Assembly: GCF_964355755.1 (NCBI RefSeq)
Contig: NC_092676.1
Location: forward strand, 6,432,288-6,492,287
DNA: 60,000 nt
Direction of reading: 5' to 3'
DNA from: Antedon mediterranea
Taxonomy: Eukaryota > Echinodermata > Crinoidea > Comatulida > Antedonidae
Below, one piece after another: positions 27,517 to 36,579 of this stretch; the stretch's first letter is position 1, and every line of letters starts with the position of its first letter. The position numbers and the translations under genes were made by a program. The notes beneath the pieces are model-generated. The model was not told where the DNA came from. It made no database searches and saw nothing but the letters and a program-made list of their open reading frames with translations.

Positions 27517-28668
27517 CTAGATTTGAACTCGTCACTACGGACGAGTTAGGTTATCCGCAGCGCAAAGGCCACGTGCACGTCGTACGTTAAAATATTGCGC
27601 GCAGAAAAACGATTAAGTAATTGAAACAATTTCAGCGTGCTCTTTATTTTTCGTCACGTCTGAGTATATACGGTATACACTATATACCGTATACGTACTA
27701 CATACAGTGCAGAATAGGTGAAAATAAGTGACCAAAGTTATTGACGCTTTTGAACATGATGACGTCATCACAATTTTTAAAATGGTGAATCGTGCGAAAG
27801 ATAATTGATAGACCTAGACAACATAAAAAAAATGGGGGGAAATGGAATACAAATAAGTGGAGATGCGCTATATTAAATGTGACGAGCTACGAGGAAAGAG
27901 ACAAAAATCCTATATTTTATATTCGAGTGGCCATATGATGACGTCAAGATGTCCGGTTAGCCATATTGATGCATGATTTGATATCTGCAACTCATCTACT
28001 ACCAGAATATGTAATTACAAAAAAGTTCACCACGTAGTTTAGAATTTATGACTGTTTAAAAAAAGGCATAATTTTGACTAATTTTTGAATTTTTCATCAA
28101 AAATGTGCGTAAATTGTTTAATTCTACGTGCTCGTATGACGTGATTTTAAGTCGAAATTGTTTGAAAGTTGGTAAATTTTCTTAAAAAGACAGGAAAAAC
28201 AAAAATCAAGCAAAAAAATGATGTTTTTGCGCTACGTGCGCACGTGCGCGTAAAAAAATTGCGCAAGCGTGGGAATTTTTCAAATGCTCAAAATGACATG
28301 AAACGCGTAGAAAGTTGATCAGATATTGATTTTTCGCATTTTGAAATTTTAAACGTGCGTGCGCGCGTAACTTTTTGTAAAACATGCCATTTTTAGTCCA
28401 TAGAAAGTTTGCGCATTATATGACTTAAATGTTCACCAAGTTTCAATACAAAATGAATTTTAGTTTTTAATCTATGATCAATCATTGAAATTCGTAAAAT
28501 CGCGCGTAACTTACGCTGCGCGACTCGAAATTTGAAAAAAAAGTTTCTTGCACATCTACAGCTACAGGGCAATCTTATGACAAAGTTATACAATCTTATG
28601 TTGGCTAGAATTAGAGATACGCTGCCCACAAAAAATGGGAGAGAAGTGTGGAAAGAAAGAAATAAATA
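27517..28668 (+). repeat. Array unit 19, family D, single-module unit
   Basis: The 5' hairpin has stem AACTCGTC and loop ACTACG, followed by GGTTATCCGC. A 12-bp inverted repeat (GTATACGGTATA, 5-nt loop) replaces the palindrome of family A. At 1152 bp it is about one 354-bp module shorter than A/B/C units and contains a single copy, starting with CATGATGACGTCATCAC. It has no 3' cassette. Confidence 0.84.
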
Positions 28669-30078
28669 CTAGATTTGAACTCGTCACTACGGACGAGTTA
28701 GGTTATCCGCAGTCCTAAAGCCACGTGCACGTCATACGTTGGAATATTGCGCGCAGAAAAACGATTATGCCATTGAAAAAATGTGAGTGCGCTCTCTATT
28801 TTGTGTCACGTCAAAGTGTATACGGTATACACTATATACCGTATACGTACTACATACTGTTCAGAATAGGTGAAAATAAGTGACCAAAGTTATTGACGCT
28901 TTTGGACATGATGACGTCATCACAATTTTTAAAATGGTGAATCGTGCGAAAGATAATTGATAGACCTAGACAATATAAAAAAAATGGGGGGAAATGGAAT
29001 ACAAATAAGTGAAGATGCGCTATATTAAATGTGACAAGCTACGAGGAAAGAGACAAAAATCCTATATTTTATATTCGAGTGGCCATATGATGACGTCACA
29101 ATGTCCGGTTAGCCATATTGATGCATGATTTGATATCTGCAACTCATCTACTACCAGAATATGTAATTATAAAAAAGTTCACCACGTAGTTTAGAATTTA
29201 TGACTGTTTAAAAAAAGGCATAATTTTGACTAATTTTTGAACTTTTTCATCAAAAATGCGCGTAAATTGTTTAATTCTACGTGTTCGTATGACGTGATTT
29301 TAAGTCGAAATTGTTTGAAAGTTGGTAAATTTTCTAAAAAAGACAGGAAAAACAAAAATCAAGCAAAAAAATGATGTTTTTGCGCTACGTGCGCACGTGC
29401 GCGTAAAAAAATTGCGCACGCTTGGGAATTTTTGAAATGCTCAAAATGACATGAAACGCGTAGAAAGTTGATTAGATATTGATTTTTCGCATTTTGAAAT
29501 TTTAAACGCGCGTGCGCGCGTAACTTTTTATAAAACATGCCATTTTTAATCCATAGAAAGTTTGCGCATTATATGACTTAAATGTTCACCAAGTTTCAAT
29601 ACAAAATGAATTTTAGTTTTTAATCTATGATCAATCATTGAAATTCATAAAATCACGCGTAACTTACGCTGCGCAACTCCGAAATTGTCCAAAAGCTTGG
29701 CTGCACATCTACAGCTACAGGTCAATCTTATGACAAAGTTATACAATGTTATATTTGCCAGAATTAGAGATATGCGACCAACAAAATTCGTGGAAAGAAA
29801 GAAGAACAAAGAAAAAGAAAAAGAAAAAAAAAAAAAAAAAAAAAAAGATCCTGACAATAACAAGGGGTTATCCGCCAAGTGCGGATAACCAATAATACAG
29901 AAAAAAATATTGATCCCATACAATAACAAGGAGTTATCCGCCAAGTGCGGATAACTAAAAAGTTGATGTTGATGATTTCGTACAATCACAAGAGGTTATC
30001 CTGCAACTTCGTTGCGGATAACCAAATATTGATCCCATACAATAACAAGGAGTTATCCGCCAAGTGCGGATAACTAAA
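28669..30078 (+). repeat. Array unit 20, family D, ending the array with four hairpins
   Basis: The body is nearly identical to unit 19. It is followed by an A-rich run (about 29800-29846) and then a stack of four 3' cassettes. The array stops at about 30078 and unrelated sequence begins. Confidence 0.84.
29848..30078 (+). repeat. Stack of four 3' hairpin cassettes ending the array
   Basis: The hairpins are at 29866-29890 (stem GGTTATCCGC), 29932-29956 (AGTTATCCGC), 29994-30023 (GGTTATCC with inner GCAAC stem) and 30051-30075 (AGTTATCCGC). These are the terminal hairpins of families D, B, C and B in order. Each has its own leader of the GAT..CATACAATAACA type. No unit bodies lie between them. 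Confidence 0.85.
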
Positions 30079-30700
30079 TAGTATGCCTTCTACTGTTCCT
30101 AACTATAGGGGGAGAAGGTTTGAAAATAAAACTAACTTCTTTTAGACCAAATGAGCGAACAACTGTATCCACACAACCTTGCTTTCCAAAAATCACCTCT
30201 TTTATCAACGCATTATTCCTCCTGGTTAGTTATGTCCAATGACATTATTTGTGTGTCCACTTTTGTAACCAGACACGTCAATGGGAATAGGTCCAAAATG
30301 TTGCATGCCACTCAGTCTTTCAAGATGTTTTTCTTACAAATGTTCTTAGTACCCTCATCACTAGGAAGGACATATCCTGACCTGCACAAAAAATATGTAA
30401 TATCTACAAAACAAACATGTAAATACATCACATTAATATTTATGAAAATACACTAATTATTAACCATTTATCAATTTTCAATTGCAGAATTCCCATGTCT
30501 GGATTATTTTGGCTCTAACGGCCGCCCGTAACCTTGGTCATCCGGGGTGTGGTATTTGCTTATTGTAAGCGAGACAATTATATTCATACTACTTTGGCTG
30601 TTCCTGTTAAATAAAGTTTTAATATAAATCTAAGGATTATATCGCAGTCTCCTACTAATATTGGTAAGTAATAGCCAGGTGCATAGTGGGGGTAAGTAAT
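30079..30700. other. Anonymous sequence after the array
   Basis: No repeat unit or convincing gene is seen. A 101-codon frame at 30151-30456 has no recognisable domain and uninformative composition. A splice-acceptor-like TTTCAATTGCAG ends at 30486. Confidence 0.4.
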
Positions 30701-30712
30701 ATTTATAGTACA

Positions 30713-30853
30713 GATCCTATTGAATTTGAATTGAACCTACTACAGCTTCCAGATAATCCACACACGCTTAGGAGAAATCAGGAAATGGCCGACAAGATGC
30801 AGGCCGGACTGACCTACATATTGAGTCAGGCACAAACTGGTAACGCTAGCTAG
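30713..30853 (+). CDS. Possible terminal coding exon of an unknown gene
   Basis: A frame too short for a usual ORF list runs to a TAG stop at 30851-30853 and ends with the peptide QAGLTYILSQAQTGNAS. The composition (Q, E, K, L, A mix; LNLLQLPDNPHTLRRNQEM upstream) is protein-like, unlike the Ile/Tyr-rich shadows in the arrays. An AATAAA at 30899-30904, 45 nt after the stop, would suit a 3' terminal exon. Acceptor-like ATTTATAG and CTACTACAG sequences lie at or just after the upstream side. I do not recognise the protein, and no upstream exon is identified, so this may be chance or a decayed transposon ORF. Confidence 0.3.
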   Translation, partial: DPIEFELNLLQLPDNPHTLRRNQEMADKMQAGLTYILSQAQTGNAS

Positions 30854-31440
30854 ACGTTCGGGCTATAATATTTGTAAGGTCGAGTCATTTGTGACAACAA
30901 TAAAGACTGAACGCGTGTACCTAAATCAATTTGAGGTATAATTGGGCCCCCAAACGGAAAATAAGGTTGAGCTTTTCAAGTTTGTGATAAGGTATGTATT
31001 CATTTGACATCATCAGTTATCGGGGAAATAGAGAGAAAAAGTGACTCGCCGGCGTATGAAACCGTAGCGGGTGTAAATTCATTACAAACCATTCACGCTA
31101 GCCAATTTCCTATGTATATACACGGGAATCATGGCTTCGCCTTCCCATAACTGTTGTTGTCAATCTCATAAATTGGGTTGTCTTTGTATAGTGACATGTG
31201 AGGTACATTTCCCATAAACACCTGCTGACTTCTCCTAAATTGAATTGGCTTACTATGGCAACTTGGATTTCCGAAGTTCAATATTAATATTATTATTCAC
31301 AGACCGAGAATAAGTCATGGACTTTTCCAAACAGAAATATGTACATGGTGTAGTTATTACCGATGTTACATATGTATGTTCCGCTTAAGACAGATGGTCA
31401 AGGCACCTGTTATACAAAATAAAGACATATTGTTATTAAC

Positions 31441-32041
31441 AATGACAACACTATATTATTACAGTAACGGACGACGAAGCCCTAACAAAATACAATGCAA
31501 TCCGTGGTAAGGTCGTGCCTCTGCCTACCTAGCTATATAGTAAAGTATACATTACAGGGCTGCTATCTAATATAGGCATATCTAGGAACAGTATATAATT
31601 CGAACCTAATTCAAATGATAACAATAAAGACTGGTGCATTGTATTGCCTATTTCAAATTGTTATGCACTGATGCACCTTACTCAATCAATTTTTTCCTTG
31701 TGTGTGTTTGATTTGTGCAGTGTAAGTACTTTACTTTGATAGTATGGACAGTTCTTAACATACACAATCAACACCGCACAACATGACTTTATATAAGTGG
31801 ACAAAATGACAAAACCCACAGTATCATCATCAACATTATTATTATTGTAGTATTTCATTACAGTAACAGACCAAGCTCTAACAAATAACATAAAAAACCG
31901 TGCTAGGGACATGCCGCGGCTACCTAACCAGATAGTACGGTATACAGTAAACGCCTGATACTTAACATATAAAGGCCTACCTAGGTACAGTGCACATTTA
32001 AAACATGTCGTAATTCAATTTAAATAACAATAAAGACTGGT
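31441..32041 (+). repeat. Pair of ~200-bp diverged direct repeats, ~398 bp apart
   Basis: Copy 1 (about 31445-31634) and copy 2 (about 31845-32040) share ATTACAGTAAC, a CTAACAAA block, CTACCTA, a TACCTAGG/ATCTAGGAACAGT block, and an end in TAACAATAAAGACTGGT. A third occurrence of the end word, AACAATAAAGACTG, lies at 30896-30909. The shared end contains AATAAA, so these may be 3' ends of a non-coding family or duplicated terminal exons. Confidence 0.5.
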
Positions 32042-32811
32042 GGTCATAATGTCATAACATATTTCTTTGTGCAATATTCCAACGTACATCGATTATTCTC
32101 TCTTTCGTTATTGTTCATCACATTTAACAGAGCTCATCTTGCTCATACGTATTCCATTTGCGCGAGATTTTAATATTGTCTACGTCATTCAACTATCTCT
32201 CGCATGAGTTAAAAATATTTCTTTTCTTATGACATCATCATGTCTAAAAATGAAAATAACTTGGGTCACTTGTTTTCAAATTTGAAATAACTTTCAATAT
32301 GTTAGCTCGTCAGAATCAAAAGTGGTAATCATCATTAAAACGTTGTTTGAAAGCTATTGGATTGCAGATACGAATTTATGTAATTATTTTGCCTATGAGT
32401 AGTTTATTCATCTTTGTCGTCAAAGTTATACACATTTCAAAGAGCGCTCACAGCGCTTCTTGGTGCCAAATTCTCTTCCAATTCTTATATTTATTTGCTC
32501 AATTCATTGTCTTTCGAAATTGTCATCTTCGAGTTTATTTTGATAATTCTATCATACAAAACAATTAGAACATGACGTGTGTCCCTAATTTCACCAATGC
32601 TACACTGTATATAGATATACAGTATATACTGTACATAACGTATATGGCATATCAGTAGGCACAACTGAGCACTACAAGCGTATAATGGGATGGCATACAT
32701 CTACATTTTCCGATTGTATGTTGACGTACGTGTATATCTAAACATATTAATGTCAATAAAATTAGAAAAATGATCACCTACAATTCGTCAAACTGACGAA
32801 TTAAATTCTAG
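32042..32811 (-). repeat. Inverted, truncated mosaic array unit
   Basis: On the minus strand it starts at 32811 with CTAG, a hairpin (TAATTCGTCA, loop GTT), GTAGGTGATCATTT and the palindrome TACAGTATATACTGTA, all family A. It continues through the first part of module 1. At about 32400 it switches to family B/C-type module sequence, and near 32095 it jumps back to a B-type 5' region (GTTGGAATATTGCACA). There is no tail and no 3' hairpin. It is the only minus-strand copy seen. Confidence 0.75.
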
Positions 32812-33321
32812 TTTATCTTCTTATTGGTAAGTGAGATATAAACATTTTACATGTTCTTACCACTTGTGGTTGAAAGTCCATAAAGTATTCAGTGAACTGA
32901 TACTTGCAATAGACTCGTTATTTTTCTTTCAGATTGTATGAAATAGTAATTGATTGACTGCTTGCTGCCTGCTAGCATTACTGCTAAATCAGATGTACAG
33001 TTTGATTTATTTGGAACTATCTAAATAGTGTAAGTAAATGTTGTTTCACCAATTTACAATTACACAGGAATTGAGTGTTTAATTATTTCTATAGACTCAA
33101 TTAGGCATTCAATTCCACTGTGTGAGAAAAAATAGATTGTATTGAATTGGCACTTTACCTAATTATGTTTTGTCATTTTGAGAACATTCCTTACTTATTC
33201 AAATCTTGTTTGAAAAGCGTGTGGTATTGGCAATTTGTAACGCTGCTAGTGCATCGTATTTGGTTATTTTAAATGTGTTCGAACCGATACACCTTATTAT
33301 TATGTTGTTTTCCCCTTGCAG

Positions 33322-33364
33322 TTGTTTGATTGGTGCAGTGGAATTACTGTATGTTGATAGTACG
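33322..33364 (+). other. Exon-like module 1 (43 nt)
   Basis: It is preceded by a pyrimidine tract ending TTTTCCCCTTGCAG and followed by GTGAGT. The contents, GTTTGATTGGTGCAGTGGAA and onward, are similar to the modules at 34283 and 35025. It has no obvious coding content. It could be a non-coding leader exon of the downstream transposase transcript or of a host transcript. Confidence 0.35.
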
Positions 33365-34282
33365 GTGAGTTTCACAGATATACAGTCAACTTTGCCTAAG
33401 CTGACTTTGAATAAGTCGCAAAAGTCAAATATCTTCAAGGTAGCAATTCCTTCCTATAGTTTACCATGTTGCATTAGTATGATTGGTTTTTATGCATTGT
33501 TTACAAGACGTCAAATGTATTGTCTTTCAGTTTGTTGTATTTCTGACATCTAAACGAGAAGTTTACACCAGTTCAAATCCCGTAAGTGTAAGAATCCAAC
33601 AAATTAGTCGTTCTTCAAACTTCCCTTTATCTACAATTTCTGAAAATTTGTACAAGGAATACATGTTACTGTTAAAATATAACATCAGGTCATATGGCAT
33701 GTTTAAGATAGCAACAGACCAATGTTTCGTACAGTAATTCTCGTCAAACAGCCTCTACTTGACAGGCCTTTTTAATCTTCCTTCTGAGCCTATAAAATAT
33801 ATCAGTTATTTTAAAGTTTCCTTCAGGTTTTTAGTGGCACTTAACAGATCATGATTTAGTAAAAGGCAAATATGATAAATGTACTAAAAGTACTTGTATG
33901 TATAGGACTATTGTAGTATTATAATGTTGCTCTAATGACCTAAATAATGAATAAGATAATACACTCTGGCATTACTGTAATTTTGATACTTCTTATACCA
34001 CGATAACAATTTACGATAAATAGCTAAACATGTTATTTATAGAACACCTCCACATTGTAAATGATGAGGCCTATGGCATGGTACATAAATGTGGCACATA
34101 CAATTTATTGATATTATTGTGCTACTCCATTCCCATCGCGAGACTGGTGGCTTTGTTTTCAACTAATATTATTATTGAGTTTTTTTTCAGTTGCATTTAA
34201 TCATTGGGGATTGTTGACATTATATTTGGCTATTAACTTTGGTTCCGTTAAACCTTACAATTCTGTTGTTTTTCATTTGCAG

Positions 34283-34343
34283 TTGTTAATGTTTGATTAG
34301 TGTACTTGGCACGACTGTACGTTATTGTGATTACAGTAGAAAG
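34283..34343 (+). other. Exon-like module 2 (61 nt)
   Basis: The acceptor tract is TGTTTTTCATTTGCAG and the donor is AAG followed by GTACGG. It is related to modules 1 and 3 through GTTTGATTAGTG and the upstream words ATATTTGGCTATTAA. Confidence 0.3.
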
Positions 34344-34434
34344 GTACGGTAATATTAGTATGGTTCACATTGTTAGAATATTAGGTACAGATCGTGTATT
34401 GTGTTTAAATAAACGGCCTGCAGCATTTTAAACT

Positions 34435-34444
34435 TATAAAAAGG
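34435..34444 (+). promoter_or_regulatory. TATA-box-like word TATAAAAAGG
   Basis: It matches a TATA box and lies 2.1 kb upstream of the transposase start. No transcript evidence is available, and such words are common in A+T-rich DNA. Confidence 0.15.
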
Positions 34445-35024
34445 AGCGTTTATTAGCGGTGAACTGTACAGTCATACATAGGGCTTTCAAAGCCTAAATA
34501 CCAAGGTGCGTCGCAGAAAGTCACAATCAAACGTCATCATTTCCATACCAAACTACTTACTGCACCTAATTAACCCAACCAGGCCTACTAGATGAGCATT
34601 TCTATTGAATTACTACATCCTATGGTGTATCGACTTGTTTTTCAAGACCACATGACAAAGACTACATCAAAATAAGCGCTCACCGTTATTACCTTATCAC
34701 AGCTGCACAACACCGGGACTTCCTGTCCTGCCTATTATTTGTAAACAGGAGAATCCTATATTTATTAGGTATGCATGGACTGTTATACGCCAATAACATC
34801 AAAAATGGAGGAGGGAAGGTGTGGCGTTTATAAGACCCTTCAGTTTCTTTGGTCATAATGAAAATGGTACTTCAAATTTCATTATCATATTTCAACATTG
34901 TTTTATAAAGGTGGTTTAGATACTGTAGGTGAGGTACATCATTAGGGACTGCTGCATTGTATTTGGCTATGAAAAATTAGTTTGCACGGAAACATCTAAT
35001 TATTCCGTTCTTTTTCCCTTACAG

Positions 35025-35056
35025 GTGTGTGACTCGTGCAACGGAAGTTTGATACG
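35025..35056 (+). other. Exon-like module 3 (32 nt)
   Basis: The acceptor tract is CTTTTTCCCTTACAG and the donor is TACG followed by GTAAGT. It contains GTGACTCGTGCAACGGAAG, which parallels module 1, and the downstream CTTTGCTTAAG also matches module 1's CTTTGCCTAAG. Confidence 0.35.
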
Positions 35057-35913
35057 GTAAGTGTACGAAATACAGGCAATTTCACCTTTACCTAACTTTG
35101 CTTAAGTCCCATATTTGCAAAGGCCACATTTCTTTCTAATTACCAATTCCTTACTGCAGTTTACCTTTCACAGTATATAATTATCGCCTGTAGGAGGACC
35201 ATGCTTAAAGTAGTTATTAACTAAACTGAATTCAATATTCTAAACCTATGTATAACGTTTGTATCTTGCGAACGGGGACATCAATTTGATTTACTATAAC
35301 AAATAAGCAATAAATATAGAAAAATATCTACGGTATCTATTATACACTGTATACCTTACATTTCAAATTGTCATGATAAAACAATACAATATAAATAATT
35401 GTGTGTTGTGTAATAATAATAAACCTATATGAAATAAATAAAACAAGTCTCAAGTGCTTACCAAAGAGATGTCTGCGTAACAAGTGAAGCTATAGCTATA
35501 GCTCAATTACTGTGATTACTACTGTACTAATAACCTTCTAAGTAACCCATAGTACAACTACCATTTCTATTGGTGGTCAGCCAACTTTAGGCTTCAAAGT
35601 AGCCCTTTTATGTTTACGTGAGCCTAAGCTACCTACACCCACATTAACATAACACATATGGTTGGCCACTTGCCCACTCGACACCCTTCAATTGATCCAA
35701 CCACAAACTACGGCTTGGATTGTCACTTTCACAATGTTAAATAAACCAAATTGATTATTGTTTTCATTTTATTTTCCAGTTTTGAAAACCCGATCTGCCA
35801 AACTTTGGAAGACACAGCACACATAACCACAATTAAAGCCAACTAAATATAGAAAATAAACAAAACCATACATACAAATTAATTACAAGTTAATACAAGT
35901 AAATACAGTACAA

Positions 35914-36222
35914 GTGAAGACAAAGTGAACAAAGAAAAACTGAACAAAGAAAACTGAACACAGAAAAAGTGAACACAGAAAAAGTGAACATAGAAAAAGT
36001 GAACATAGAAAAAGTGAACATAGAAAAAGTGAACATAGAAAAAGTGAACATAGAAAAGTGAACATAGAAAAGTGAACATAGAAAAGTGACCATAGAAAAG
36101 TGAACATAGAAAAGTGAACATAGAAAAGTGAACATAGAAAAGTGAACATAGAAAAGTGAACATAGAAAAGTGAACATAGAAAAGTGAACATAGAAAAGTG
36201 AACATAGAAAAGTGAACAAACT
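35914..36222 (+). repeat. Minisatellite, ~14-16 bp period, about 20 copies
   Basis: Tandem copies are built on AAAAGTGAACATAG, with variants AAAAAGTGAACATAG and AAACTGAACA at the left end. Because 14 bp is not a multiple of three, all three minus frames stay open and give false ORFs rich in Phe, Cys, Ser and Leu. Confidence 0.9.
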
Positions 36223-36231
36223 ACAGAAAGA

Positions 36232-36470
36232 GTGAGCAAATTTTCCGAACAAGTGAACTAATTTTCCGAACAAGTGAACTAATTTTCCGAACAACTGAAC
36301 TAATTTTCCGAACAAGTGAACTAATTTTCCGAACAAGTGAACTAATTTTCAGAACAAGAGAACTTATTTTTAGAACAGTGAACTAATTTTCCGAACAAGT
36401 GAACTAATTTTTAGAACAGTGAAATAATTTTTAGAACAGCGAACTAATTTTTAGAACAAGTGAACTATCT
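36232..36470 (+). repeat. Minisatellite, ~21-bp period, about 12 copies
   Basis: Copies of GTGAACTAATTTTCCGAAC(AA), drifting to GTGAACTAATTTTTAGAAC(A) toward the right, start 10 bp after the previous array and share its GTGAAC core. It ends about 110 bp before the transposase start codon, so it lies in the leader or promoter. Confidence 0.9.
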
Positions 36471-36579
36471 TTTGTAGCCATACGTAACGATTTTTTATAG
36501 CATTTTACAGAATAAATAAATTAGTAATTGTTATAGAATTTGACACAAATTTGTGGTCTTGATTATTATACATACAGTA

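Larger units (their letters stand above)
32812..35779. other. Non-coding stretch with a ladder of exon-like modules
   Basis: No protein-coding gene is recognised. The 115- and 84-codon frames near 33206-33737 have no domain signal. Short segments bounded by good splice signals occur at 32933-33029, 33322-33364, 34283-34343 and 35025-35056. A TATAAAAAGG word is at 34435-34444. Confidence 0.5.

Noticed and set aside
1-29989. Recurring 60-108-codon frames in array units, for example the plus frames ending KLKYLKDIVKFL and the minus frames starting MTPNFFN
   Set aside because: They recur only because the DNA repeats. Sister copies carry in-frame stops, for example TATAAATGA where others have TATACGTGA, and the sequences are Ile/Tyr/Phe-rich with no domain signal.
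1-30078. CRISPR-like array interpretation of the regularly spaced palindromic hairpins
   Set aside because: Spacing is about 1.5 kb, the spacers are homologous to each other, and the context is eukaryotic and transposon-like.
33206-33737. 115- and 84-codon plus frames as genes
   Set aside because: They overlap in different frames, cross a good splice acceptor and donor, and show no domain or codon pattern.
35879-36336. Three overlapping minus-strand ORFs of 108-148 codons rich in Phe, Cys, Ser and Leu
   Set aside because: They are translations of the 14/15-bp and 21-bp minisatellites in each frame.
36553-36579. GTG at 36553 as the transposase start
   Set aside because: Eukaryotic initiation at GTG is rare, and an ATG lies nine codons downstream.
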